From Rhizobium sp. SG_E_25_P2 (GTDB lineage: Bacteria > Pseudomonadota > Alphaproteobacteria > Rhizobiales > Rhizobiaceae), in the NCBI RefSeq assembly GCF_029892285.1, contig NZ_JARXVM010000002.1, positions 186,001 to 250,000 of the forward strand: 64,000 bases of DNA, given 5' to 3'. Shown here piece by piece: positions 9,206 to 20,893 of the stretch (its first letter is position 1; each line of letters opens with the position of its first letter). Under the pieces are notes generated by a model that was not told the origin of the DNA, ran no database searches, and saw only the letters and a program-made list of their open reading frames with translations. Position numbers and translations under genes: made by a program.

Positions 9206-10868
9206 CCAGCGACCGGGACACCAGGATCACCGGCGCAAGCCCCGCGAGAATGATGATCAGCGCGGGAATGGCGGCATCCTCCACGCGGGCGCGCGAGGCG
9301 TCTTCATAGACCAGCGTCGCCAGCGTGTTGAAGTTGAAGGGCCGGAGCAGAATCGTCGCCGGCAGCTCCTTGATCGCGTCGATGAACACCAAAAGCCCCG
9401 CCGTCAGCACAGCCGGCCGCATGGCCGGGATAAGAATACGCGTCAGCGTCTGCATGGATGTCCTGCCCAGTGTCCGCGAGGCGTGATCGAGATTGACCGG
9501 CAGCTTCTGGAAGCCGGCGTCGACGGCGCCTTCGGCCATGGTCAGGAAGCGGCAGGTCAGCGCAAAGACGATAGCCGCCATGGTGCCGGTGATCAGCAGT
9601 CCGGTGCGGATGCCGAACTGCTCGCGGAAAAATCCGGCCACGACATTGTCCAGGCTCGCCAGGGGTATGAGCACGCCGAGCGCCATCACCGTGCCCGGCA
9701 CGCCGTAACCGAACGTCGCCGCCCGGCCGGCAAGCGCCGTGATCCGGCCGCGACCGACGCGGGCCGAGTAAGCAAGCGTGAAACCTATGACCACGGTGAT
9801 CAGCGCGGTCGCCCCGCCGACCATCATCGTATGACCGAGCGCCTTGTAAAGCGTCGGGTCCGCGAGCGTGTCGATCCGGCGCAGCGCATAGGTCATGAGC
9901 ACCCCGCCCGGGATCACGAAGCCGCCGATGACGGGCGCCGCACAGACGAAGGTTGCCGCCCATCCTTTCGCACCCCTCAGGCGGGGCCGCGCAACGGCTG
10001 CTGCCGCCGCCGCCTTGCCCGAGACATAGCGCTGCAGCCGCCGCGCATGGCGTTCGACGAGGATGAGGCCGATCACGAAGACCAGCATCACGGCGGCGAT
10101 CTGCGCCGCGCCGCCCAAGCTGCCGCGATTGAGCCATGTGTCGTAGATGGCGAAAGTCAGCGTGTTGACGCCGAGATATTCCACCGCGCCGATATCGTTC
10201 ATCGTCTCCATCATCACCAGCGTCAGGCCGGCGGCGATCGCGGGCCGGGCCATCGGCAATTGCACGGTGAAGAACACTTTCAGCGGCGAGGCGCCCAGCG
10301 TGCGCGCCACATCCGCCGCCGATCGTCCCTGCAGCAGAAAGGCCGAACGTGTCGAGAGATAGACATATGGATAGAGCACCGCGCCCATCACCAACACCGC
10401 TCCGCCCAGCGTGCGGATGTCGACAAACCAGTATTGCGACGCCGAGGTAAATCCGCCCAGCGCTCTGACTGCGGCTTGCAATGGGCCGGCGTAATCGAAG
10501 AATTCGCCGGCGGCATAGGCGGCGAGATAGGTCGGCATCGCCAGCGGCAGCACCAGAGCCACCGTCAGCAAGCGGCGAAACGGAAAATCGAAGGTGGCGG
10601 TCAGCCAGGCGGTCAACAGGCCGGTGACGCCTGTGGCGATGGAGATCAGCGCAAGAAGCCAGAGCGTGCGCGAGAGCGCGCGCGGCAATATGGTGCCGGC
10701 GACATGGGCGAGATCGTCGGAACCGGATGACAGGGCGATCCAGACGATGGCGGCGAGCGGTGTCAGCACAAGCATCGACAAGACAATCGTGCCGATCTCA
10801 AGGCCTGGATGGCCGCCTCTGGCCCGCGGCCTGAAAAGACCGGCTGCGATGAGACGAGAAGCGCTCAC
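9192..10868 (-). CDS. Two-domain iron(III)/thiamine-type ABC transporter permease (FbpB-like)
   Basis: A cytoplasmic-membrane permease of 558 residues made of two fused transmembrane domains, each of about six helices, as in FbpB/SfuB and ThiP. Each half has an EAA loop for the ATPase: near residues 185-212 (ARTLGASPLKVFF, then LPMARPAI) and near 465-494 (SRTLGRTSMQTLTR, then IPAMRPAV). An unconserved linker of about 40 residues with an Ala-rich stretch joins the halves. Ferric iron is the likeliest substrate given the similarity to FbpB. No substrate-binding protein or ATPase gene adjoins it in this window, so its partners must be elsewhere. Confidence 0.88.
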   Translation of the reverse strand: MSASRLIAAGLFRPRARGGHPGLEIGTIVLSMLVLTPLAAIVWIALSSGSDDLAHVAGTILPRALSRTLWLLALISIATGVTGLLTAWLTATFDFPFRRLLTVALVLPLAMPTYLAAYAAGEFFDYAGPLQAAVRALGGFTSASQYWFVDIRTLGGAVLVMGAVLYPYVYLSTRSAFLLQGRSAADVARTLGASPLKVFFTVQLPMARPAIAAGLTLVMMETMNDIGAVEYLGVNTLTFAIYDTWLNRGSLGGAAQIAAVMLVFVIGLILVERHARRLQRYVSGKAAAAAAVARPRLRGAKGWAATFVCAAPVIGGFVIPGGVLMTYALRRIDTLADPTLYKALGHTMMVGGATALITVVIGFTLAYSARVGRGRITALAGRAATFGYGVPGTVMALGVLIPLASLDNVVAGFFREQFGIRTGLLITGTMAAIVFALTCRFLTMAEGAVDAGFQKLPVNLDHASRTLGRTSMQTLTRILIPAMRPAVLTAGLLVFIDAIKELPATILLRPFNFNTLATLVYEDASRARVEDAAIPALIIILAGLAPVILVSRSLEGRR

Positions 10869-10931
10869 TCTGTTCCTTTTCCGCCTGTCTGGCCCGATCC
10901 CGCGTCAGCGGGAGCCATATCGCCGCGCCGC

Positions 10932-14459
<3,528 letters not shown>

Positions 14460-14592
14460 GGCGAACCTTGGATACGCAATAAAAGGCGGCTGCTACTCTT
14501 AACGCTTTATTAATAGCTTGCCGGCCCCGAGGCGTCCACCGTGACTGCGACGAAATGCGCGGAAGGGTTAATCTTGTGCGGTGCAATATATG

Positions 14593-14621
14593 TTGCAATG
14601 CACAATAGGCGGTGCTATATA
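14593..14621 (+). promoter_or_regulatory. Phasin gene promoter with PhaR-like site
   Basis: TTGCAA and TATATA are separated by 17 bp, a good sigma-70-type spacing, about 55 bp ahead of the phasin ATG. The -35 box is embedded in TGCAATGCA (14594-14602), which has the TGC-N3-GCA form described for the polyhydroxyalkanoate regulator PhaR. Binding is inferred. Confidence 0.55.
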
Positions 14622-14677
14622 GAGATCACAGTGAAACAGCGGCGATCCCTAGGTCGCCCCAGATCAGGATGAAGATC

Positions 14678-15130
14678 ATGCCCGCCAAGAAGACCGACGA
14701 CGTGTTTGCCATGAATGCTTTCGACCCCTCGAAGTTCACCGACAACTTCCGCGACTTCGCAGAGAAGAGCTCGGTCAAGACCAAGGAAGCGCTCGCCAAG
14801 ATGAAGGAAGCCACCGAGGAAGCCGGCAAGACCGTCGAAGCCACGATGCACAGCGCTCAGTCGGGCGCCGTCGAGTTCGGCATGAAGGCGATCGAGATCC
14901 TGCGCGCCAACACCGAAAGCTCCTATGCCCATATGGAATCGCTGCTCGGCGTGAAGTCCGTCGCCGAACTGTTCGAACTGCAGTCCGCCTTCGTGCGCAA
15001 GCAGGCCGAAACCGCCGTCGAGCAGGCAAAGTCGCTGCAGGAAACCTCCAAGAAGGTTGCCGAACAGGTGACCATGCCTGGCAAGGCCGCCGCCGAAAAG
15101 GCGATGTCCGGCTTCAAGCTCTCTGCTTGA
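14678..15130 (+). CDS. Phasin family protein
   Basis: A 150-residue, highly helical protein with many Lys, Glu and Ala residues and few aromatics. It is a phasin of the type that coats polyhydroxyalkanoate granules. The phasin domain covers about residues 20-130 (KTKEALAKMKEATEEAG, MKAIEILRANTESS, then the EQAKSLQETSKKVAEQV helix). ATGs at 14612 and 14669 are in frame, but the one at 14678 has AGGA at suitable spacing. A promoter with a PhaR-like motif lies upstream and an intrinsic terminator follows, so it is a single-gene unit. Confidence 0.88.
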   Translation: MPAKKTDDVFAMNAFDPSKFTDNFRDFAEKSSVKTKEALAKMKEATEEAGKTVEATMHSAQSGAVEFGMKAIEILRANTESSYAHMESLLGVKSVAELFELQSAFVRKQAETAVEQAKSLQETSKKVAEQVTMPGKAAAEKAMSGFKLSA

Positions 15131-15146
15131 TCTTTTATCCATCGTG

Positions 15147-15190
15147 AAAGGCGTGGGCCCCTTGCCAGGCGCCCGCGCCTTTTACTTTTT
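15147..15190 (+). terminator. Intrinsic terminator of phasin gene
   Basis: A 12-bp stem (AAAGGCGTGGGC pairing with GCCCGCGCCTTT, one G-U/mismatch) is followed by TTTTACTTTTT. It starts 17 bp past the phasin stop codon. Confidence 0.88.
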
Positions 15191-15223
15191 CGGGCGCGAA
15201 ATGAAAATTCTTGAAAAAAGTGC

Positions 15224-15252
15224 TTGAAATAAATCGGCAGGCCCTTTATGTC
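15224..15252 (+). promoter_or_regulatory. Possible promoter of tRNA-His
   Basis: TTGAAA is followed after 17 bp by TATGTC, about 30 bp ahead of the tRNA 5' end. The -10 match is weak, so this is tentative. Confidence 0.4.
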
Positions 15253-15282
15253 GCCCCTCACGAATGCAAGACATTCGGCAAT

Positions 15283-15359
15283 GCGGTTGTAGCTCAGTTG
15301 GTTAGAGCGCAGGATTGTGGCTCCTGAGGTCGGAGGTTCGAGACCCCCCAACCGTACCA
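15283..15359 (+). tRNA. tRNA-His (GTG)
   Basis: A 77-nt cloverleaf with CCA encoded. The anticodon GTG is at 15317-15319, with a 5-bp anticodon stem (CAGGA/TCCTG). The D-arm reads AGCTCAGTTGGTTAGAGC and the T-loop TTCGAGA. The base before position 1 is T rather than G, and the discriminator base is A73. This is the form known for tRNA-His in many alphaproteobacteria, where G-1 is missing and HisRS has adapted. Confidence 0.97.
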
Positions 15360-15496
15360 TTCCTTCTCCATCTATAAGTCTTTGTCCACACATTGGCGCA
15401 GCGCTGCTGCGCGCGTCGCTTGAAATCGCCTGCGCCTTTGCGCAAGTGTCAGCGTAAGATGATGTGTCAGGGTGATTTGGACGACCGGAGAGCAGC

Positions 15497-16528
15497 ATGA
15501 AGGCTTCAAAGGATGCTCCGGGCAAGGACCGGCTGAAGATCGGCTTCATCTTGTCGCGGTCCTTTACGCTGTCTGCTTTCGCGCTGTTTGTCGATACGCT
15601 CAGGCTCGCCAGCGACGAGGCTGACAGGTCTGGCCGCAAGCTCGCGGATTGGCAGGTGCTTGGCAATACAAGGCATCTGATCGCTTCAAGTTGCGGCGTG
15701 CAGGTGGCTCCCACGTCCGATCTCGTCGATCCCCGCGCTTTCGACTATATCGTCATGGTTGGCGGCCTGTTGAACAATTCGGCGCCGGTGGATGACGCGG
15801 CCATTGCCTATCTCAAGCGTGCGGCGAGCCTGAAGATCCCGCTCATCGGCGTCTGCACCGGCACTTTCATCCTCGCCGAAGCGGGATTGATGAATGGTCA
15901 TCAGACCTGCGTCAGCTGGCTGCATTACGACGCTTTTCGCGAGCGTTTTCCAGATCTCTCGGTGCGCGCCGATCGTCTCTTCAATCTCGATCGCATGCGC
16001 GGCTCCTGCGCAGGCGGCAGCAGCGCCGCCGATATGGCCGCAGCGATCGTGCGTCGCCATATCAGTTCGGACGCCGAGCGCAACGCGCTGGAAGTGCTGC
16101 AGATCGAAAAGGCGCGCTCGGCGCTCGACATCCAGCCGCGCCGTCCCCTGTCGATCGACAGCGACGATCCCCGCCTCAAGGCGGCGCTGATCATCATGGA
16201 GCGCAATATGGAAAACGCGCTGTCGATTCCCAAGCTCGCCGCCGCAGTGGGTGTCTCCCGGCGTCAGCTTGAACGGCTGTTTCAGGAAAAGGCCCAGAGC
16301 TCCCCCGCTCTCGTCTACAAGCGCATGCGGCTTGAAAAGGCCAAGCAACTGCTGCTGCAGACAAAAGCGCCCTTGATCGATATCGCCACGCAAGTGGGTT
16401 ACGACAACGCCTCGCATTTCGCGCGGCTGTTCCGTGAGGCTTTCGGGGAGCGCCCGACGCGCTTTCGCCTGGCGGCGAAAAAGAAATCCCAGGCGCCCGC
16501 CTCGGAGTCCGTCGCAAGCCTCAGTTGA
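15497..16528 (+). CDS. GlxA-type AraC family transcriptional regulator (DJ-1/PfpI + HTH)
   Basis: A 343-residue two-domain regulator. An N-terminal DJ-1/PfpI-like (class I glutamine amidotransferase fold) domain covers about residues 12-190, with a nucleophile-elbow-like GVCTGTF (Cys120). A C-terminal AraC double helix-turn-helix covers about 225-325 (LAAAVGVSRRQLERLFQ, then IATQVGYDNASHFARLFREAFG). Relatives control choline, carnitine, glycine-betaine or arginine catabolism, but no such catabolic gene adjoins it, so its targets are unknown. It stands alone after tRNA-His. The ribosome site GGAG lies 8 bp before the ATG. Confidence 0.9.
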   Translation: MKASKDAPGKDRLKIGFILSRSFTLSAFALFVDTLRLASDEADRSGRKLADWQVLGNTRHLIASSCGVQVAPTSDLVDPRAFDYIVMVGGLLNNSAPVDDAAIAYLKRAASLKIPLIGVCTGTFILAEAGLMNGHQTCVSWLHYDAFRERFPDLSVRADRLFNLDRMRGSCAGGSSAADMAAAIVRRHISSDAERNALEVLQIEKARSALDIQPRRPLSIDSDDPRLKAALIIMERNMENALSIPKLAAAVGVSRRQLERLFQEKAQSSPALVYKRMRLEKAKQLLLQTKAPLIDIATQVGYDNASHFARLFREAFGERPTRFRLAAKKKSQAPASESVASLS

Positions 16529-16775
16529 TTTTTGACAAAGCCGGCGAATATGCCGCAAGTCAGAGCCCGCGCGCGGGCCAATGCCCGCCATGGGTGTGTG
16601 TCCGATCGTCGTTTCCCTGCGGCCTGGGCTCGAAAACTTACACGCGGTTAATGCCCAAGCTTTGATTGTAGTCAGTCCCGCACCCCGTAACCTATTGTTA
16701 TCACTATGTTCAGGCGATCGTGGCAGGGAATGTCGCGATCCGCTAAGGCCTGCGTGACACTTAAGGGAATGAAGA

Positions 16776-17141
16776 ATGTCCAAGAAAATACTGACGGTCG
16801 ATGATTCTATAACCATCCTCAAAATGCTTTCCCTGACCCTCACCCAGGCAGGCTTTCAGGTGACCCAGGCCGAGGACGGCGTGGCCGCGCTCGAAACGCT
16901 TCGCTCCGATGTCCCGGATCTGGTGGTCACCGACATCAACATGCCCCGGCTCGACGGCTTCGGCCTGATCGAGCGTATCCGGCGCGACCCGCGCTATCGC
17001 GCCATGCCCATTCTGGTGCTGACCACGGAAAGCGATGCGCAGAAGAAGGAGCGGGCGCGCAAGGCCGGCGCGACCGGATGGATCGTCAAGCCGTTCGACC
17101 CCGGTAAACTCGTCGACGCCATCGGGCGAGTCACGGCGTGA
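16776..17141 (+). CDS. Single-domain CheY-like response regulator
   Basis: A 121-residue stand-alone receiver domain. It keeps all the phosphorylation residues: Asp9 and Asp10 for Mg, phospho-acceptor Asp53 (VTDINMPRLDG), Thr83 and Lys105 (VKPF). It resembles CheY1-type receivers of chemotaxis systems (KKILTVDDSITI). No kinase or chemotaxis gene adjoins it. AGGGAATG lies just before the ATG. The 247 bp upstream of it (16529-16775) shows no gene. Confidence 0.92.
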   Translation: MSKKILTVDDSITILKMLSLTLTQAGFQVTQAEDGVAALETLRSDVPDLVVTDINMPRLDGFGLIERIRRDPRYRAMPILVLTTESDAQKKERARKAGATGWIVKPFDPGKLVDAIGRVTA

Positions 17142-17223
17142 CGCGTTTCGATATCTGGCCAGGGCGCGGATGCTTCCGTTCGCGCCCTGGCCATATTGTC
17201 TGGCAGAGTCTTGAACGCATGGC

Positions 17224-17253
17224 TTGACAAGCGACAACTGATTGTCATTTAAT
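17224..17253 (+). promoter_or_regulatory. Promoter of the amide-utilisation operon
   Basis: A consensus -35 (TTGACA) is separated by 18 bp from TTTAAT. It predicts transcription from about 17260, leaving a leader of roughly 120 nt ahead of the AmiC-like gene. Confidence 0.65.
17233..17246. promoter_or_regulatory. Inverted repeat inside the promoter spacer
   Basis: A perfect GACAA-N4-TTGTC repeat lies between the -35 and -10 boxes of the amide operon promoter. It is placed as a repressor operator would be. The binding protein is unknown. Confidence 0.4.
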
Positions 17254-17306
17254 CATGACGTTCGTTTAGGCAGTGTCCAGACGAAGACATGACTTTCAAA
17301 GTCGCC

Positions 17307-17320
17307 GGGCAATATCGCCC
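17307..17320 (+). promoter_or_regulatory. Hexaloop hairpin in the amide operon leader (candidate ANTAR P2 element)
   Basis: A 4-bp GGGC/GCCC stem closes a six-base loop AATATC that starts with A, as ANTAR-target hexaloops do; the usual G at loop position 4 is A here. Its 3' arm shares two bases (17319-17320) with the 5' arm of the following terminator, so the two cannot form together. A second, weaker hairpin (17273-17290) lies upstream with an 8-base loop. Confidence 0.5.
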
Positions 17321-17364
17321 CCATAACGCCCCTCGGTCGAGGGACCCGCGTTATGGGGTTTTTT
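17319..17364 (+). terminator. Leader terminator ahead of the amide-utilisation operon
   Basis: A 10-bp perfect outer stem (CCCCATAACG with its complement, 17319-17328 and 17349-17358) encloses a 5-bp inner hairpin and is followed by six T residues. It lies between the promoter and the first gene, only 17 bp before the ATG, so it acts as an attenuator rather than the end of a gene. Confidence 0.9.
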
Positions 17365-17380
17365 CGTTTTTGGGGTTCTG

Positions 17381-18517
17381 ATGCGCGAGCCGTTCAAGAT
17401 TGGCGTTCTCTATTCGACCACTGGTCCCTACGGGGCGATGGGACGGGATGCGCGCGACGGCGCGGAATTCGCCTTCGACGATTATCGCAAGCGCGGCGGC
17501 GAGGGCGTTGACCTGGCCTTTTTTGATCCGCATGCCGATCTCGCCGCCTATCTCGACGGCGCGCGCAGCCTGATCCGCGATCACGGTTGCCGGCATATCG
17601 TCGGAACCATCACCTCGGCGGCGCGCAAAGAAGTCATTCCGCTGGCCGAAAAACATGACGGCCTGCTCTGGTATATGTGCCCCTACGAAGGATTCGAGGC
17701 CAATGAGAATGTCATCTATATCGGCGGCTGCCCGAACCAGCATCTGATCCCGCTGTTCGAACATCTCGTGCCGCGTCACGGCGCAAATCCCTATCTGGTC
17801 GGCGCCAATTATGTCTGGGGCTGGGAGATGAACCGGCTGGCGCGCGAACTCGTGACCAATGCCGGCGGCCGGGTGCTCGGCGAGCGCTATCTGCCGCTCG
17901 AGGAGACGGCGGTGGAGCGCATCATCGCCGACATCGCCGAGAAACGTCCGAGCTTCATTCTCAACAATCTCATTGGTCCGTCGAGCTACGCCTTTCTCGC
18001 CGCCATGCGCGAACTGGGCGAAAGAGATCCGGCCTTTCTGCCCGAAAACTGCCCGGTGGCGAGTTGCGACCTGCAGGAATGCGAACTCGAAGACATCGCC
18101 GCAGGCGCGGCTGTCGGCCAACTTTGCGCCGCCTCCTATTTCGACAGTCTCGACACCTCCGAAAACAAGGCGTTCAAGGCGCGCATGCACCGCTGGAGAC
18201 CGCAAGAGCGGGTGGCGTCCAGCGTCTTCGCCAGCGCCTACACCGCCACCAGCCTCTGTATTGCCGCCATCGATGCGGCCGGCGCCGACGAGCCCGCCCG
18301 CGTCAGGGCCGAGCTGATGGCGAAAAGCTGGAAGACGCCGTTTGGCGACATGGCGTTCGATCCCGACACCAATCACGCTGCGCTGCCCTTCCATCTCGGC
18401 CGTATCAATGATCACAACGGATTCGACGTGATCGCCTCGCGCCCGGCGCTGGCGGCCGATCCCTATCTCACCGGCGCGAGCCGGAAGCCGGCTCCCAAAT
18501 TGAGGGTTGTGTCATGA
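17381..18517 (+). CDS. AmiC-like amide-sensing substrate-binding-fold protein
   Basis: A 378-residue protein of the periplasmic-binding-protein type I fold (Peripla_BP_5/6), close to AmiC and the UrtA/FmdD group. It starts directly with FKIGVLYSTTGPYG and has no signal peptide, so it stays in the cytoplasm, as AmiC does. In Pseudomonas AmiC binds amides and releases AmiR. Residues typical of amide or urea binders are visible (YMCPYEGFE, GANYVWGWEMNR). The gene is first in the operon, just behind a leader terminator. Its stop overlaps the next start codon (ATGATGA), which couples it to the AmiR-like gene. A short-chain amide ligand is inferred. Confidence 0.85.
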   Translation: MREPFKIGVLYSTTGPYGAMGRDARDGAEFAFDDYRKRGGEGVDLAFFDPHADLAAYLDGARSLIRDHGCRHIVGTITSAARKEVIPLAEKHDGLLWYMCPYEGFEANENVIYIGGCPNQHLIPLFEHLVPRHGANPYLVGANYVWGWEMNRLARELVTNAGGRVLGERYLPLEETAVERIIADIAEKRPSFILNNLIGPSSYAFLAAMRELGERDPAFLPENCPVASCDLQECELEDIAAGAAVGQLCAASYFDSLDTSENKAFKARMHRWRPQERVASSVFASAYTATSLCIAAIDAAGADEPARVRAELMAKSWKTPFGDMAFDPDTNHAALPFHLGRINDHNGFDVIASRPALAADPYLTGASRKPAPKLRVVS

Positions 18518-19098
18518 TGACCAAGACGCCCAATTTCGCCGGCTGGCGCGCCGTGATCCTGTCGCAGGAAGACGGCAATACCGACAAGCTCACCCGGCAG
18601 CTCAAGCTTCTCGGCCTTGATGTTTCGCGCCAATGGCAGCCGCTCGACGCCGCCGCCCTGCCGGAGTTGGTGCTCGTCGACGCCGACCAGGGCTGGGACG
18701 AGCTCCTGCCGTGGCAAAGTGGCCGCCCGGCGCGTCCGGTCATCGCCCTTCTGGGGTCGGAAGCGCCCGGGCGCATCGCCTGGGCCATCAGTCAGGGGGC
18801 GGGCGCGATCATCGCCAAGCCGGTCTCGGCCGCCGCCGTCTATCCGGCCATGGTTCTGTCCGTGTCGATCCATGAGGAACGACTGGAGGCCGTGCGCCGG
18901 ATAGCGCATCTCGAAGAACGCCTGAAGCTCAGGCCCGTGGTCTTCGCCGCGCTCACGCGCCTCAAGGAAGAGCGGGGGCTTGATGATGACCGCGCTTACG
19001 CCGCATTGCGTGATTGCGCCATGCGCCGGCGTATGCCCATCGAACAGATCGCCGCCTTCTTCCTCGGCGGCTCCGAACTCCTGCGCGAGGTGGGCTGA
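18514..19098 (+). CDS. AmiR-like ANTAR-domain antitermination regulator
   Basis: A 194-residue protein. The N-terminus is a degenerate receiver-like domain (about 10-110) without the acidic phosphorylation pocket. A coiled-coil (about 118-140) and a C-terminal ANTAR RNA-binding domain (about 135-192) follow; the pattern LKEERGLDDDRAYAALRDCA with a closing IAAFFLGG is typical. In AmiR this layout is controlled by AmiC binding rather than phosphorylation. ANTAR proteins bind paired hairpins in leader RNA and stop terminator formation; the operon leader contains such a terminator. The start overlaps the AmiC-like gene, and the stop overlaps the next ATG. Confidence 0.9.
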   Translation: MMTKTPNFAGWRAVILSQEDGNTDKLTRQLKLLGLDVSRQWQPLDAAALPELVLVDADQGWDELLPWQSGRPARPVIALLGSEAPGRIAWAISQGAGAIIAKPVSAAAVYPAMVLSVSIHEERLEAVRRIAHLEERLKLRPVVFAALTRLKEERGLDDDRAYAALRDCAMRRRMPIEQIAAFFLGGSELLREVG

Positions 19099-19946
19099 TG
19101 CGTGTCTTGAAAGAAATCTGCCGCCAGCCTGCGGCGCTGTTCGGCCTGTTTGTGGTCGTCGCCGTTGTGGTTCTCGCGCTCGCCGCGCCGCTGATCGCGC
19201 CCTATGATCCCGACAACCAGATGTTCGACGGCCTGACGCTGGAAGGGGCGCCGATGCCGCCGGGCAGCCAGTTCCTGCTTGGCACCGACACGCTCGGCCG
19301 CGACCTGTTCTCCCGGCTGCTGTATGGCGCACGCACCTCGCTGGTCATCGGCCTTGTGGCCAATGGCGTCGCCGTCTGCATCGGGCTTCTGGTCGGGGTC
19401 ATCGCAGGCTATCTGCGTGGGCTCGCCGGCAATCTCCTGATGCGCTTCACCGATTTGATGATGGCCTTTCCGGCGCTGTTGCTCGCCATCGTTCTCGCTG
19501 CGCTTCTGAAGCCCAGCCTGTGGATCGTCGCTATGGTGATTGCGCTGGTCAACTGGGTGCAGGTGGCGCGCATCGTCTATACCGAGACGCGGGGACTGGT
19601 GGAGCGCGACTTCATCATGGCCGAGCGTGCGCTCGGCGCCGGCCATGGCCGCATTCTCTTCCTGCATATTCTGCCGCATCTCGCGCCGACGGCCATCGTC
19701 TGGGGCACGCTCGGCATTGCCACCACCGTGCTGCTCGAAGCGACGCTCTCCTTCCTCGGCATCGGCGTGCAGCCGCCGCAACCCTCCTGGGGCAATATCA
19801 TCTTCGAAAGTCAGAGCTATTTCCAGGCCGCGCCCTGGCTGGTCTTCTTCCCGGGCGCGGTGATCCTGCTGACGGCGCTCGCTTTCAATCTGGTCGGGGA
19901 CGCGCTGCGCGATATTCTCGATCCGACCCAGCGGGGGAGGGGCTGA
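19098..19946 (+). CDS. ABC transporter permease, DppC/OppC type
   Basis: A 282-residue inner-membrane permease of the dipeptide/oligopeptide/nickel family. The N-terminal helix is followed by the DppC-type FLLGTDTLGRDLFSRLLYGAR block, five more helices, and an EAA loop near residue 180 (ERALGAGHGRILFLHILPH). The C-terminus carries LLEATLSFLGIGVQPP and DALRDILDP, both family marks. The ATG at 19098 overlaps the stop of the ANTAR gene; an upstream in-frame start at 19014 would lie inside that gene and is rejected. It pairs with the DppB-like gene that overlaps its stop. Confidence 0.93.
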   Translation: MRVLKEICRQPAALFGLFVVVAVVVLALAAPLIAPYDPDNQMFDGLTLEGAPMPPGSQFLLGTDTLGRDLFSRLLYGARTSLVIGLVANGVAVCIGLLVGVIAGYLRGLAGNLLMRFTDLMMAFPALLLAIVLAALLKPSLWIVAMVIALVNWVQVARIVYTETRGLVERDFIMAERALGAGHGRILFLHILPHLAPTAIVWGTLGIATTVLLEATLSFLGIGVQPPQPSWGNIIFESQSYFQAAPWLVFFPGAVILLTALAFNLVGDALRDILDPTQRGRG

Positions 19947-20866
19947 TGCTGAGCGTCTTTGCGAAAAGGCTGATCCAGTCCGCCGCCATCCTGTTCGGCG
20001 TCGCCGCCATCACCTTCGTGCTGCTCTATGCGCTGCCGGCCGATCCCGCCCGCATGCTGGCCGGCCGCAGCGCTACGGCCCAGACGGTCGCCAATATCCG
20101 CCATGAGCTTGGCCTCGACCAGCCGCTGCTGTGGCAGTTCGTCCACTATGTCACGGGTATCCTGCAGGGTGATCTCGGCCGCTCCTATGCGCAGAAGACC
20201 GAGGTGATCACGCTGATCGCGGCGCGCCTGCCCGCAACGCTCACACTGATGGCCGCCGGCATCTTCGTCGAAGTCCTGCTCGGCACGGCGCTCGGCGCGC
20301 TCGCGGCGCTCAATCGCGGCGGCTTTGTTGATCGTCTTGTGATGATGTCGGCTTTCGTCGGCGTGTCCGCGCCCCAGTTCGTCGTGGCGCTGTTGTTGCT
20401 CTACGTCTTCGCCGCCACGCTCGGCTGGTTCCCGATGAGCGGCTACGGCACGTTTTCGCATGTCGTGCTGCCGGCCATGACGCTCGGCCTGCTGGGCGCC
20501 GGCTGGTATGCACGCATGGTGCGTTCGGCGATGATCGACGTGCTCAATCAGGATTACATCCGCACCGCCCGCGCCAAGGGCCTGTCGGGTCGGCGCGTCA
20601 TTCTCCGCCATGCGCTGCCCAACGCCGTGCTGCCGATCATCGCCATGATCGGCATCGATATCGGCCAGTTCATGGGCGGCGTGGTGGTGGTGGAAGCCGT
20701 CTATGGCTGGCCGGGCATCGGCCAGCTTGCCTGGCAGGCGATCCAGCAGGTCGACATTCCCATCATCATGGGCGTCACGCTGACCTCGGCGCTCGCCATC
20801 ATCATCGGCAATCTCATCGCCGATCTCATCGCGCCGGTCATCGATCCGCGCATCCGTTCACACTGA
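19946..20866 (+). CDS. ABC transporter permease, DppB/OppB type
   Basis: A 306-residue inner-membrane permease. Family marks are the N-terminal ATFVLLYALPADPAR-like helix end, LGLDQPLLWQF, GDLGRSYAQ, the periplasmic loop LGWFPMSGYG, an EAA loop (ARAKGLSGRRVILRHALPNA) and VVVVEAVYGWPGIGQLAW. The ATG at 19946 overlaps the preceding TGA. Together with the DppC-like, DppA-like and fused ATPase genes it forms a complete importer, probably for short-chain amides or related compounds, given the neighbouring amidase and amide sensor. Confidence 0.93.
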   Translation: MLSVFAKRLIQSAAILFGVAAITFVLLYALPADPARMLAGRSATAQTVANIRHELGLDQPLLWQFVHYVTGILQGDLGRSYAQKTEVITLIAARLPATLTLMAAGIFVEVLLGTALGALAALNRGGFVDRLVMMSAFVGVSAPQFVVALLLLYVFAATLGWFPMSGYGTFSHVVLPAMTLGLLGAGWYARMVRSAMIDVLNQDYIRTARAKGLSGRRVILRHALPNAVLPIIAMIGIDIGQFMGGVVVVEAVYGWPGIGQLAWQAIQQVDIPIIMGVTLTSALAIIIGNLIADLIAPVIDPRIRSH

Positions 20867-20893
20867 AGCTCAGGAAAAAGGGGAACACCAGAC

